Source: Pseudomonadota bacterium
Lineage (GTDB): Bacteria; Pseudomonadota; Alphaproteobacteria; Rhizobiales; Aestuariivirgaceae
Length of the DNA stretch: 64,000 nucleotides
Assembly: GCA_020161855.1 (NCBI GenBank)
Contig: JAIUNJ010000001.1
Span: forward strand, 186,001-250,000
Direction: 5' to 3'
The position numbers were made by a program, and so were the translations under genes. Shown piece after piece: positions 1 to 8,697 of this stretch. Positions within the stretch are counted from its first letter, which is position 1. Every line of letters begins with the position of its first letter. The notes under the pieces were generated by a model. It saw only the letters and a program-made list of their open reading frames with translations. It did not search any database and was not told where the DNA came from.

Positions 1-1
1 A

Positions 2-1249
2 AGCCATGAACCGGTCATCGATTTCATCAAGAAGATCACCAGCAAGCCTGTCGTCGGTGTTGGCCGCTTTACCTCGCCCGACACAATGGTGGGGCAGATC
101 CGCCGTGGCATTCTCGACTTCATCGGCGGGGCCAGGCCCTCGATTGCCGACCCCTTTCTGCCCAACAAGATCAACGAGGGCCGCGAGGCTGACATCCGCG
201 AGTGCATCGGCTGCAACATCTGCATTTCTTCCTGGCATGATGGTGTCTGGGTACGCTGTACACAGAACCCGACCGCAGGTGAAGAATGGCGGCGGGGCTG
301 GCATCCCGAAAAAGTACGCAAGGACAGCGAGGAGTCCGTGCTTGTCGTTGGTGGCGGGCCCGCCGGGCTGGAGGCCGCACTCACGTTGGCCCGCCGCGGC
401 TTCACCGTCTCCGTTGCCGAAAAACAACGGAGTTTCGGAGGTCGTTTGCTGTGGGAGACAGCATTGCCGGGGCTCAAGGCGTGGTATCGCGTGGCGGAAT
501 ATCGCCTGGGGCAGTTGCGCCAGATGCCCAATGTCTCGCTGTTTCCGGAGAGCGATCTTTCAGCGGAAGATGTGCTCGCCTTTGGCGCCGGGCATGTCGT
601 GGTGGCGACCGGTGCAAAGTGGCTGAAGGTCTTGTGCGGCGCCAATGAATTGCCGGGCGGGACCGTCACGGGCCCGCGCGTCTACACACCGGATGATCTC
701 AAGGCGAGCGTGTTGCCGGAAGGGCCGGTTGCCGTCTTCGACTATGACAACTACTATCTTGGCACGGCCATCGCCGAAGACCTTGCGGCCAAGGGTTGCG
801 CCGTCACCTACATCACAACGGCGGGTGCTGCATCGGCCTGGACTTTCATGACCAATGAACAGCCACTCATCCATCAGGCTCTTGCCCGGCGCGGCATCGG
901 CTACAGGACGCTGGAGACTGTCACCGGCTTTGATGGCGAGCGCCTGAAGCTCGCCCAGATCTTCTCGGGCGAAGCACATGAGATTGCGGTCCGCTCGCTC
1001 GTCATCGTCGGCCAGCGCCTGGGTGGCAGCCCGCTCTACGACGCACTGCAGGCGTCCGACTGGCAGGCAGCGGGTATCAAGTCGATCGGTCTCGCCGGCG
1101 ATGCGCATGCGCCGGGGGCCATCGCCCATGCCGTCTATCATGGCCACAAGACAGCCCGAGAGCTGGGACTCGCCGCGGAAGCCATCCATATCGGGCGTGA
1201 TGCGCCTTTTGCGCCACGCGACTTCCTGCCTTTGCAGGCAGCCCAATGA
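2..1249 (+). CDS. TMADH-family iron-sulfur flavoprotein, C-terminal part (amine dehydrogenase/demethylase-like)
   Basis: The reading frame is open from the window edge, so the N-terminal FMN TIM barrel is mostly missing. What remains is the end of the barrel (a VVGVGRF stretch near base 50), a 4Fe-4S motif C-x2-C-x2-C-x11-C at about 203-262 followed by TQNPTAGEEWRRGWHPE, and an FAD/NAD(P)-like Rossmann domain (VGGGPAGLEAA, later ATGAKW and GLAGDAHAPGA). This order and the CIGCN and AGEE.RRGWHPE wording match trimethylamine and dimethylamine dehydrogenases. The same family includes N-methylproline and dimethylglycine demethylases. The likely role is oxidative demethylation of a methylated amine, passing electrons to a flavoprotein; the substrate cannot be read from this fragment. 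The stop overlaps the start of the MttB-like gene by 4 bp, so the two are probably translationally coupled. Confidence 0.85.
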   Translation, partial: SHEPVIDFIKKITSKPVVGVGRFTSPDTMVGQIRRGILDFIGGARPSIADPFLPNKINEGREADIRECIGCNICISSWHDGVWVRCTQNPTAGEEWRRGWHPEKVRKDSEESVLVVGGGPAGLEAALTLARRGFTVSVAEKQRSFGGRLLWETALPGLKAWYRVAEYRLGQLRQMPNVSLFPESDLSAEDVLAFGAGHVVVATGAKWLKVLCGANELPGGTVTGPRVYTPDDLKASVLPEGPVAVFDYDNYYLGTAIAEDLAAKGCAVTYITTAGAASAWTFMTNEQPLIHQALARRGIGYRTLETVTGFDGERLKLAQIFSGEAHEIAVRSLVIVGQRLGGSPLYDALQASDWQAAGIKSIGLAGDAHAPGAIAHAVYHGHKTARELGLAAEAIHIGRDAPFAPRDFLPLQAAQ

Positions 1250-2772
1250 CGGCAGGTGGCCGGCGCAGAAGCGGCAAGCCCCAGCGCAGCAGTGGCGGCG
1301 TACCACAGCGGCCATTTGGCCGGGTGCGCCGCCCCTATGCGCCCATTGAGGTTCTGAGTGCCGATCACGTCAGCACACTGCACCACAAGGCCCTGCAGGT
1401 TCTCGCCGAGATCGGCATGCGTGTGCTCGATGAACGGGCGCGCAGCCTGTTCAGGTCTGTCGGCGCGATGGTGGAAGGCGAAACTGTCCGTCTCGATCCG
1501 GGTCTGGTGGAGGAGCACCTGCGCAGCGTGCCACGGACTTTCACGCTTGCGGCCCGCAACCGCGAACGGGACCTTCACTTCGGTGCCAATGACTGCGTCT
1601 TCGCGTCGGTCGGCGGGCCTGCCTACGTCATGGACAATGATGGCGGGCGCCGCGACGGCACCTTTGCGGAGATGTGCGATTATCTCCGCCTCGTGCAGTC
1701 ACTGAACATCCTGCATCAGGAAGGTGGCTGCCCCTTCGAGCCCATGGATCTTCCAGCGAACACGCGGCATCTCGACATCTACAAGGCGCAGATCACGCTG
1801 CTCGACAAGAACTGGCAGACGCAGACGCTCGGCAAGGCCCGGACACTCGACGGACTTGAGCTTGCAGCCCTGGCGCTCGGAACCACACGCGAAGGCCTCA
1901 CCAACACACCTGCACTTCTTGGCATCATCAACACCAACTCGCCCCTTCAGCTCGACATTCCGATGGCCGAAGGGCTGATCACCATGGCGGAACATGGCCA
2001 GGTGCTCGTGATCACACCTTTCACGCTGGCAGGCGCCATGAGCCCTGTGACGCTGGCAGGAGCGCTCGTGCAGCAGCATGCGGAAGCGCTCGCAGGCATT
2101 GTCCTTACGCAGATCGTGCGGCCCGGCGTTCCGGTGATGTATGGCGGTTTCACCTCGAATGTCGACATGCGTTCAGGTGCTCCTGCCTTCGGCACACCCG
2201 AATATGCCAAGGCCGCCCAGGCATCAGGTCAGCTTGCGCGCCACATCGGCGTGCCCTTCCGCTCATCCAATGTGACCGCCGCCAATGAAGTCGATGCGCA
2301 GGCCGCCTATGAGAGCCAGATGGCCCTTTGGGGATCGCTGATGGGTGGCGCCCATCTCATCGAGCACGCCGCCGGCTGGATGCACGGGGGGCTGACGGCA
2401 AGCTTCGAGAAGCTCATTCTCGATGCCGAGATGCTGCAGATGATGGCCGCATATTTCGATCCGATTGCCGTGGACGATGCACACCTTGCCTTCGAGGCGA
2501 TGCGTGAGGTCGGTGCCGGTGGCCACTTCTTCGGTGCGGCCCACACCATGGACCGCTATGAGACGGCCTTCTATCAGCCGCTTCTCTCCAACTGGGACAA
2601 CCATCCAAACTGGCGCGAGCGAGGCAGTATACAGGCCCGCGAACGCGCCAACACGATCTGGAAGAAGCTCCTGCAGGAGCATGAAGCGCCAGCGATCGAC
2701 CCCGGTATCGTCGAGGCCATCGATCACTATATTGCCCGCCGCAAGGAGGAGGGCGGCGCGCCGATGAATTGA
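1246..2772 (+). CDS. MttB-like trimethylamine/betaine methyltransferase family protein (non-pyrrolysine)
   Basis: A 508-residue protein of the MttB superfamily (COG5598). It has the family's TIM-barrel body: a conserved start with VLAEIGMRVLDE, a central NTNSPLQLD and VITPFTLAGAMSPVT, then MYGGFTSNVDMRSGAPAFGTPE. Archaeal MttB carries an in-frame amber pyrrolysine. This gene is open throughout, so it belongs with the non-pyrrolysine homologues, one of which (MtgB) is known to demethylate glycine betaine. The basic, low-complexity first 25 residues may be a tail or a misplaced start, but the ATG overlaps the upstream stop and is plausible. No corrinoid protein gene, the usual methyl acceptor, is visible in the window. 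Its partner flavoprotein suggests work on a quaternary or tertiary amine. Confidence 0.85.
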   Translation: MTAGGRRRSGKPQRSSGGVPQRPFGRVRRPYAPIEVLSADHVSTLHHKALQVLAEIGMRVLDERARSLFRSVGAMVEGETVRLDPGLVEEHLRSVPRTFTLAARNRERDLHFGANDCVFASVGGPAYVMDNDGGRRDGTFAEMCDYLRLVQSLNILHQEGGCPFEPMDLPANTRHLDIYKAQITLLDKNWQTQTLGKARTLDGLELAALALGTTREGLTNTPALLGIINTNSPLQLDIPMAEGLITMAEHGQVLVITPFTLAGAMSPVTLAGALVQQHAEALAGIVLTQIVRPGVPVMYGGFTSNVDMRSGAPAFGTPEYAKAAQASGQLARHIGVPFRSSNVTAANEVDAQAAYESQMALWGSLMGGAHLIEHAAGWMHGGLTASFEKLILDAEMLQMMAAYFDPIAVDDAHLAFEAMREVGAGGHFFGAAHTMDRYETAFYQPLLSNWDNHPNWRERGSIQARERANTIWKKLLQEHEAPAIDPGIVEAIDHYIARRKEEGGAPMN

Positions 2773-2868
2773 ACCCGCCGGACCCTTCAGCCGAACTTAG
2801 CTGTCAGCACTCCGGAAGCGCGCTATAGATGCGGGACAGAGTTCCGCATCCAAGAAGGGCACATATCC

Positions 2869-3339
2869 ATGACCTCCTCCTTGCCACCGACCGACTGGAA
2901 GCATGATGGTGTACGTGTCATTCCCGGCAATGCACTCGATGCCAACACCGCGCAGACACCCGGCATGGACCGCAAGGCTGCGATCAATTTCGCCCGTGTG
3001 GGTGCACAGAAGCTCTGGGCCGGAACCGTCCACATCCACCCCAATGCCAAGACCGGCGCTCATCATCACGGGCCACTCGAAAGCGTGATCTTTGTGGTCA
3101 AGGGAAAGGCGCGCATGCGCTGGGGCGAGCATCTCGAATTCACCGCCGAAGCGGGCCCCGGCGATTTCATCTATGTGCCGCCATTCGTGCCGCACCAGGA
3201 GATCAATGCCAGCCGTGATGAAGTGCTCGAATGTGTGCTCGTGCGCAGCGATGGCGAATCCGTAGTCGTCAATCTCGATATTGCGCCGGTGGAAATGCCG
3301 GAGAACGTGCCGTGGATCGATCCCATCCACAAGGCCTGA
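2869..3339 (+). CDS. Cupin-domain protein
   Basis: A 156-residue single-domain cupin. The metal-binding motif 1 is visible as GAHHHGPLESVIFVVKG (two or three histidines plus a glutamate), and motif 2 as GDFIYVPPFVPHQEIN. No signal peptide is seen, so it should be cytoplasmic. It lies 96 bp after the MttB-like gene on the same strand and could share its transcript. The family includes small dioxygenases, isomerases and sugar- or ligand-binding sensors, so the chemistry cannot be named. Context suggests a role in the same amine pathway. Confidence 0.8.
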   Translation: MTSSLPPTDWKHDGVRVIPGNALDANTAQTPGMDRKAAINFARVGAQKLWAGTVHIHPNAKTGAHHHGPLESVIFVVKGKARMRWGEHLEFTAEAGPGDFIYVPPFVPHQEINASRDEVLECVLVRSDGESVVVNLDIAPVEMPENVPWIDPIHKA

Positions 3340-3347
3340 ACTGAACT

Positions 3348-4172
3348 TCAGAAGTTGCGGTATTTGCGGCTGCGGCGCTCGAGAAGCTGCACGGTCAGCA
3401 GCAGCAGCGTCGAGAGGCAGACGAGCAGTGTGGCAACAGCTGCGATCCCGGGGCTCACATATTCACGCACGCCGCTGAAGATCTGCCGGGGCAGCGTACG
3501 CTGCTCGGGTGCGGCGAGGAACAGCGTCACCACGATCTCATCAAAGGAAGTGACGAAGGCGAAAAGGCCACCTGCCGCAACGCCCGGGAAGATGATGGGC
3601 AATATCACGCGGCGGAAAGCGGTGAAGGGTGAAGCGCCCAGCGTCGAGGCAGCCCGCACGAGGGCAAAATCGAAGCGCTCAAGCGAGGCCATCACGGTCA
3701 CCACCACAAAGGGCACGGCCAGCGCGGTGTGCGCCAGGATGAGCCCCAGATAGGTTCCGCTCAGGCCGAAATCGGCGAAGGCGAAATAGATGCCAACAGC
3801 GGTGATGACGATCGGAATGACAATCGGCGAGAGCACCAACCCCATGATGAACGGCTTCCAGGCTGACTGGCTGCGCGCGAGGCCAAGGGCGGCAAGGGTT
3901 CCGAGGATCAAGGCAAGTGCGGTGGCGCTCAGGCCGATGAAGAGGCTGTTCTTCGCAGCATCGAGCCAGGCCTGGGTGTGGAACACGGTTTCGTACCAGC
4001 GGGTCGAGAAGCCCGGCATGGGGAAAACCAGCATGTTGCCCGAGGTGAAGGAAATGGGCGCGATGATGAGGATAGGAAGGATGAGGAAAGCGAGAACGGC
4101 GACGCAGACAATGCGCGACCCGTAATACCAGAACTTGTCCTCGAAGGTGGCGTAGGGCTTGAGAGACATCAC
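3348..4172 (-). CDS. ABC transporter permease, PotC-like (spermidine/putrescine type)
   Basis: A 274-residue inner-membrane permease with about six hydrophobic segments. It carries the BPD-type EAA loop near residues 170-190 (VRAASTLGASPFTAFRRVILPII), which contacts the ATPase. It sits 1 bp downstream of the larger PotB-like permease and both run on the minus strand. With the binding protein at 7581-8636 they form an importer for a polyamine-like or amino-acid-like cation. No ATPase gene lies in this cluster. The substrate is unknown, but the neighbouring aminotransferase and beta-keto-acid cleavage enzyme suggest a beta-amino acid or related amine. Confidence 0.88.
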   Translation of the reverse strand: MMSLKPYATFEDKFWYYGSRIVCVAVLAFLILPILIIAPISFTSGNMLVFPMPGFSTRWYETVFHTQAWLDAAKNSLFIGLSATALALILGTLAALGLARSQSAWKPFIMGLVLSPIVIPIVITAVGIYFAFADFGLSGTYLGLILAHTALAVPFVVVTVMASLERFDFALVRAASTLGASPFTAFRRVILPIIFPGVAAGGLFAFVTSFDEIVVTLFLAAPEQRTLPRQIFSGVREYVSPGIAAVATLLVCLSTLLLLTVQLLERRSRKYRNF

Positions 4173-4173
4173 A

Positions 4174-5412
4174 TCACCGCATCAGCTGGCGCATCTTGAC
4201 GAAGCGGCTCATCACCAGCAGCAAGACACAGGTGGAAATCAACAGCATGACGCCCAAGGCCGAGGCCATGCCCCAGTTAACCACCTCGTTGACGTGATAG
4301 GTGATCATGTAGCTCAGCATCTGGTCGCTTGGTCCGCCGACAAGCGCAGGGGTAATATAGTAGCCAAGCGCCAGAATGAAGACGAGCAAAAGGCCCGCCG
4401 CGACACCGGATGCCGTTTGCGGGAAATAGACACGCAAGAAGGCGACGCGGATATTGGCGCCGAGCGATTGTGCCGCGAGCATCTGGTTCTCTGGCACGAG
4501 CTTCATGACGCTGTAGAGCGGCAGGATCATGTAAGGGAGAAGCACATGGCTCATGGCAACCAGCGTGCCGAAGCGGTTGAAGATCAGTTGCAGCGGTTCG
4601 GTGATCAATCCCACGAACTGCAGCAGACTGTTCACCGGGCCATTGCCCTGCAAGAGAATGATCCAGGCTGTGGTGCGCACCAGAAGCGATGTCCAGAACG
4701 GCAGGAGCACACAGATCATGCCGATGCCGGCGGCGAGCGGCGGCAGCCGCGTCAGCACGTAAGCGGTCGGATAGCCGAGCACGAAACAGATGAGTGCCAC
4801 CCAGAAGCTGATCTCGAAAGTGCGCCATAGCAACGGCACATAGAGGCGCCGCTCTTCCGCAACGCGGGTAACACTGCCATCATCGGAAAGCTTGAGATCG
4901 AGGGCCGCGAGCACGAAGCTGGGTGTCAAGGCGCCGGTCTCGTGCTTGAGCACGGCCCAGTACTTCGTCTCCCCCCAGCGCTTGTCGATGTTGATGAAGG
5001 TGTCGCGCCAGTCCGCCTGCTGCTCCGGCGGCAGGCGGTTGGCCGTTTTCATCAAGAGGCTGCGAAAACCCTCCAGGAAGTTGTTGAGATTGCGCGCCGT
5101 GACGGCCACCCGCTCCGGTGAGCCGATGCCCTGCAGGTCTCTGGCCAAAGCATCGAAGGCAACTGGGGGAACATCGGCCGGAGCATCCCAGTCCTGGAGC
5201 GCCGCATGGGTCGCCGGAAAGCTCCGGTGCAGCACGCCATTATCGATGGCGCGATAGCTGAAGGCGAGGATCGGCCAGGCAAAAACCAGCACGAGGAAAA
5301 GGAGAAGGGGGGCCGCCAGGGCCATGTCCCGCAGGGTTCGCAACCTCTGTGTCCGGCGGATGGATTTCCGCAGTCCATGATCGAGATTGCCAATTGTGTT
5401 TTCTGTGATCAC
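4174..5412 (-). CDS. ABC transporter permease, PotB-like, with a large periplasmic insertion
   Basis: A 412-residue permease, longer than the usual roughly 290. The first transmembrane helix (LLFLVLVFAWPILAFSY) is followed by about 130 hydrophilic residues before the second helix, so a sizeable domain should face the periplasm. The rest is a standard permease core with an EAA loop (AAQSLGANIRVAFLRVYFPQ). The start shown is GTG; an in-frame stop lies just upstream, and the next internal ATG is at 5325. I keep the GTG because it retains the basic N-terminal leader typical of the family. The GTG lies inside a GTGATCAC palindrome, a candidate regulator site. Confidence 0.85.
   Translation of the reverse strand: MITENTIGNLDHGLRKSIRRTQRLRTLRDMALAAPLLLFLVLVFAWPILAFSYRAIDNGVLHRSFPATHAALQDWDAPADVPPVAFDALARDLQGIGSPERVAVTARNLNNFLEGFRSLLMKTANRLPPEQQADWRDTFINIDKRWGETKYWAVLKHETGALTPSFVLAALDLKLSDDGSVTRVAEERRLYVPLLWRTFEISFWVALICFVLGYPTAYVLTRLPPLAAGIGMICVLLPFWTSLLVRTTAWIILLQGNGPVNSLLQFVGLITEPLQLIFNRFGTLVAMSHVLLPYMILPLYSVMKLVPENQMLAAQSLGANIRVAFLRVYFPQTASGVAAGLLLVFILALGYYITPALVGGPSDQMLSYMITYHVNEVVNWGMASALGVMLLISTCVLLLVMSRFVKMRQLMR
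5405..5412. promoter_or_regulatory. Candidate operator GTGATCAC
   Basis: A perfect 8-bp palindrome in the short divergent region between the permease operon and the GntR gene at 5457. The same core appears in a longer perfect palindrome at 8698-8713, which lies between the binding-protein gene and the beta-keto-acid cleavage gene. Two copies at the two divergent promoters of one pathway suggest a shared operator for the adjacent GntR regulator. The assignment to that regulator is inference. Confidence 0.45.
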
Positions 5413-5456
5413 GCGTTACAGCAACCCAAAGAGACCCACATTAACTCAGGTTCATT

Positions 5457-6185
5457 ATGGCCCGTCACGCCACCCTTGCTTCCCCTTCGCGGTCCTCTGG
5501 CAATTTCGACGTGCCGAAGCTGGCGCGCAGCACGCTCAATGATGAAGTCTATGAGAGCCTGAAGGAAGCCCTGATTCAAGGCCGCATCGCCCCCGGATCG
5601 ACCATGACGATCCGTTCGCTTGCCGCCTCCTTCGGCATCAGCATGATGCCCGTGCGCGAGGCCCTGCGCCGCCTTGTGGCCGAACATGTTCTGGTCATGC
5701 TGCCGAACCGCAGCGTGGCGCTGCCCGTGTTCACGGCCGAGCGCTTTCATGAAGTGACGCAGATCCGCTTCGCACTTGAGGGACTCGCCGCTGAGGAAGG
5801 GGCTCGTCACATCACGCCCGAGAAGATCGCGCACATGATTCACATGACCGAAAAAATGGAGCGCGAGACGGACAATGACGCCACGGCGCGTCTCGGCTGG
5901 AATACCGAATTTCACTTCACGCTCTATCGTGCCAGCGGCATGTCCACGCTGGTGGCTCTCATCGAAGGCCTGTGGCTGCAGATCGGCCCGCTGCTCAACC
6001 TGCCGATCACCGAACTCTATGAGCGCACGCCCGGATACTTCTTCGAGCATCATCATCGTGCGATCGAGGGCCTCAAGGCTGGCCGTCCGGCTGACGTGCG
6101 AAAGGCCATCCTCGGCGATATCTCCGCCGCCGCGCAGACCATCGCCGAGCGGCTTTCCAGTGTCACGGCGCAACAACGGACGTGA
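5457..6185 (+). CDS. GntR/FCD-family transcriptional regulator
   Basis: A 242-residue regulator. The winged helix-turn-helix lies at about residues 20-85 (MTIRSLAASFGISMMPVREALRRL), followed by an all-helical FCD ligand domain with the usual metal-site histidines (FHFTLYRAS, HHRAIEGL). Members of this family usually repress a catabolic operon until a carboxylate effector binds. The gene is divergent from the permeases, and its 3' end overlaps the aminotransferase gene tail-to-tail by 23 bp. It most likely controls the importer, the aminotransferase and the BKACE operon through the GTGATCAC sites at 5405 and 8698. Confidence 0.9.
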   Translation: MARHATLASPSRSSGNFDVPKLARSTLNDEVYESLKEALIQGRIAPGSTMTIRSLAASFGISMMPVREALRRLVAEHVLVMLPNRSVALPVFTAERFHEVTQIRFALEGLAAEEGARHITPEKIAHMIHMTEKMERETDNDATARLGWNTEFHFTLYRASGMSTLVALIEGLWLQIGPLLNLPITELYERTPGYFFEHHHRAIEGLKAGRPADVRKAILGDISAAAQTIAERLSSVTAQQRT

Positions 6186-7521
6186 TCAGCCCCTTGCGGC
6201 TGACCTGAAACTCATCGACCGCTGCAATGAAGGAATCGACATCCTGGTCGCTGTTGGCGAGTGACAGGCAGCCCATGATGCGGCGTGAGATATAGAAACC
6301 CGCCTTCAGCATATCGAACTGGAACAGCTTCTTGAGGCTGGCAGTGGCCGCCTCGCGGCTCTTCTCCGCCGCCCGGATGTCCTCGGCGTTGCGCAGGGGT
6401 CCCTTATGAAAATGCAACCCGAAGATCGAACCCAGGCCTGAGGCCAGCATGGCAACGCCATTCTTGCGCGACAGCTCATTCAGGGCATCGCGCAGCCGGT
6501 CACCACGGGCATTCATCGCTGCCGAGGCTTCGGGCGTCAGCACCTTGCTCAGCGCCACATGGCCCAGCGCCATGGCCAGCACATTGTTGTTGAAGGTGCC
6601 GCCATGGGGAAAAGCCCCCGGCTGCGACGGATCAAAACGCTGCATGAGGTCAGCCCGGCCACCGAAGGCGCCGATGGTGATGCCGCCTGCGAGGTATTTT
6701 CCGAGTGTCACCAGATCGGGCGTGATGCCATAGCGGCCCTGGATGCCACCAAAGCCCGTACGCGAGGTCATCACTTCATCGAAAATCAGCAGCACGCCGT
6801 TCTTCTCGGTCTCGCTGCGCAAGGCCTTCAGAAACGCCTCGCTTCCGGGAATGACGCCGGCACCGCCCTGCAAGGGCTCGACGATCACAGCGGCAAGTTC
6901 ACCAGCATGGGCACGGATGTCCTGTGTCACCGCCGCGATGTCGTTAAACACCGATTTGATGAAGGGTACCGGCATGTTGAGTGGCGCGGGCTGCGCCCCA
7001 AAACTGAACAGGCCGCCATGATAGGCGCTGTCGAAGATCATCACCTTCTCTTTGCCGGTGACCGAGCGAGCCACAGCCATGGCCAGCATGTCGGCCTCGG
7101 TGCCGGAATTGCAGAAACGCACAAGCTCCATGGCCGGAAAGCGGCGGCGCACTTCAGCGGCAAAGAGCGCCTCATAGCGCGTGGGCGCGCCATAGTTGTA
7201 GCCGCGTTGCACGATCTCGATCAGCGACTGGATCAACACTTCGTTCGAGTGGCCGAAAAGGCCTGCGGTGAACTCATTGACGAAGTCGATGTAGGTATGC
7301 CCGTCGGCATCGAGCAGCGTGCTGCCCTTGCCGCTCTCGACATAAAATGGAAAGGGCGTGAAATAGACGGTCGTGCGCGTATTGCCGCCGGGAAGTTGCT
7401 GCTGCGCCAGCCTGGCAAGCTCAGCACTTTTAGGGTGTGCCGCCACATAGGCGGCTTCCGCGTCCTGAACGGCAGAAGCCAGGTCAAGGTTGGCGCGTGG
7501 CGCCGACACGTCCTTCAACAT
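6163..7521 (-). CDS. Class III PLP aminotransferase, beta-amino-acid transaminase-like
   Basis: A 452-residue fold-type I enzyme, close to glutamate-1-semialdehyde aminomutase in overall form. Motifs are CNSGTEADMLA (phosphate binding), LIFDEVMTSR (Asp248, pyridine nitrogen) and LVTLGKYLAGG (Lys275, Schiff base). As I recall the Variovorax beta-phenylalanine aminotransferase sequence, EFTAGLFGHS, FDEVMTSR, GAFGGRADLM and GGTFNNNVLAMA match it very closely, and both arginines I associate with its carboxylate binding appear retained (Arg49 and an Arg in FYISRRIMG). So beta-transamination is more likely than haem synthesis. It lies between the binding protein and the GntR gene, and its product, a beta-keto acid, is the substrate type of the BKACE enzyme at 8773. 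Confidence 0.85.
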   Translation of the reverse strand: MLKDVSAPRANLDLASAVQDAEAAYVAAHPKSAELARLAQQQLPGGNTRTTVYFTPFPFYVESGKGSTLLDADGHTYIDFVNEFTAGLFGHSNEVLIQSLIEIVQRGYNYGAPTRYEALFAAEVRRRFPAMELVRFCNSGTEADMLAMAVARSVTGKEKVMIFDSAYHGGLFSFGAQPAPLNMPVPFIKSVFNDIAAVTQDIRAHAGELAAVIVEPLQGGAGVIPGSEAFLKALRSETEKNGVLLIFDEVMTSRTGFGGIQGRYGITPDLVTLGKYLAGGITIGAFGGRADLMQRFDPSQPGAFPHGGTFNNNVLAMALGHVALSKVLTPEASAAMNARGDRLRDALNELSRKNGVAMLASGLGSIFGLHFHKGPLRNAEDIRAAEKSREAATASLKKLFQFDMLKAGFYISRRIMGCLSLANSDQDVDSFIAAVDEFQVSRKGLITSVVAP

Positions 7522-7542
7522 TCACTGCTCCGAAAGAAAATA

Positions 7543-7562
7543 GGGCGGCCCGAAAGCCGCCC
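7543..7562 (-). terminator. Hairpin after the substrate-binding-protein gene
   Basis: Arms GGGCGGC (7543-7549) and GCCGCCC (7556-7562) with a 6-base loop, 18 bp past the binding-protein stop. Read on the minus strand it is followed by TATTTTCTTTC, so it resembles a rho-independent terminator. Because the aminotransferase follows on the same strand, partial termination or 3'-end protection of the binding-protein mRNA is likely. Confidence 0.65.
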
Positions 7563-7580
7563 ATGCCAGTTGGCGTCAGA

Positions 7581-8636
7581 TCACTTTGCAGCCCAGGTGT
7601 TGAAGCGCTCTGTTGCGGCCGCCTGGTTTTCAACCCAGTAGGCATCGCTGTAGACGGCGGCTTGCGCAGCCTTGTCCGGTGCGGTCGGGAGCGAGTCCTT
7701 GGTTTCCGCCGGCATCAGGTCATAGGCGGCAAGCGTCGGTACACCGTAGGTCAGGTACTTGACCAGTTCGGCCTGGGTCTCGGGCTTGGAATAGAACTCA
7801 AGCATCTTTTCCGCAGGACCCGGGTTCGGTCCCTTGGCGATCTTCACCCAGAAGTCGGTGCCGACCCAGAAGCCATTGCCCCAGCCGATCACGAGATTGC
7901 GCTTGTTCTCGCGGGCAGCACCGGTGACGCGGGCGTTGAAGTTGACAACCATCGCCACGTCACCTGCGAGCAGGCGCTGCATGCCATCAGCAGCGCTCTC
8001 GGCCCAGATGATGTGTGGCTTCAGCTCATCGAGCTTCTTGAAGGCGCGGTCATAGCCTTCAGGTGACTTCAGCACATCGTAGATCTCTTCCTTCTTCACG
8101 CCATCGGCCATGAGCGCGATCTCGATCATGATGCGCGCGTCCTTGTAGCCGCTGCGCTTGCCGGGGAACTTGTTGACGTCCCAGAAGTCGGCCCAGCTCT
8201 TGGGGCCGTCCTTGATCTTGTCGCCATCCCAGGCCATCACCGTCGACCAGATGTCGGAGGCGATGCCGCAGTCATGGGCGGCGTAGGTGATCTGCTTGTC
8301 GCGGCCGCCGAGGGCATCCCAGTTCAGCTTTTCGAACAGGCCTTCGTCGCAGCCCTGGATCACCTGCGGGCTTTCAAAGGCAGCGAGATCCCAGACAACC
8401 TTGCCGGCTTCGGCCTGGCTGGTGATCTTCGAATATTCACCGCCGAATTCCTCTTCGATCACCTTGATGCCGGTGGCCTTGGAAAAGGGTTCGAACAGGG
8501 CCTTGCGATAGGCATCTTGCCAGACGCCACCCCAGCCGACGACCACGACCTGTTCCTGGGCAAGGACGGGCTGAAGAGTCAGAAGTGAAATGCCGGCGGC
8601 CAGGACACCGGTCTTCAAAAGCGATGAAAGTTTCAT
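7581..8636 (-). CDS. Periplasmic substrate-binding protein, PotD-like (ABC importer)
   Basis: A 351-residue secreted protein. It starts with a Sec signal peptide (basic MKLSSLLK, hydrophobic core, cleavage near PVLAQ) and continues with VVVGWGGVWQDAYRKALFEPF, typical of the PotD/PotF-like group in which an extended N-terminal strand opens domain I. A GGGAGA ribosome site precedes the ATG. It is the ligand receptor for the permeases at 3348-5412, read in the same direction beyond the aminotransferase and across the opposite-strand GntR gene. Polyamine, choline-like or amino-acid ligands are all possible; the catabolic neighbours favour a beta-amino or quaternary amine. Confidence 0.9.
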   Translation of the reverse strand: MKLSSLLKTGVLAAGISLLTLQPVLAQEQVVVVGWGGVWQDAYRKALFEPFSKATGIKVIEEEFGGEYSKITSQAEAGKVVWDLAAFESPQVIQGCDEGLFEKLNWDALGGRDKQITYAAHDCGIASDIWSTVMAWDGDKIKDGPKSWADFWDVNKFPGKRSGYKDARIMIEIALMADGVKKEEIYDVLKSPEGYDRAFKKLDELKPHIIWAESAADGMQRLLAGDVAMVVNFNARVTGAARENKRNLVIGWGNGFWVGTDFWVKIAKGPNPGPAEKMLEFYSKPETQAELVKYLTYGVPTLAAYDLMPAETKDSLPTAPDKAAQAAVYSDAYWVENQAAATERFNTWAAK

Positions 8637-8697
8637 TGTTTTCTCCCTGTGCCGGCGGGCAGGCCGGTTCTCGTTGACAGAAACACTTAAGCTGTTA

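Noticed and set aside
559-1315. Long open frames antisense to the TMADH-like gene, and many similar ones across the window
   Set aside because: High GC content with strong third-position bias opens antisense frames. These have repetitive Arg/His/Asp-rich composition and no domain marks, and they mirror recognised genes.
6163-7521. Annotation as glutamate-1-semialdehyde aminomutase (hemL)
   Set aside because: Sequence wording fits beta-transaminases better, and the neighbours are catabolic with an importer, not haem genes.
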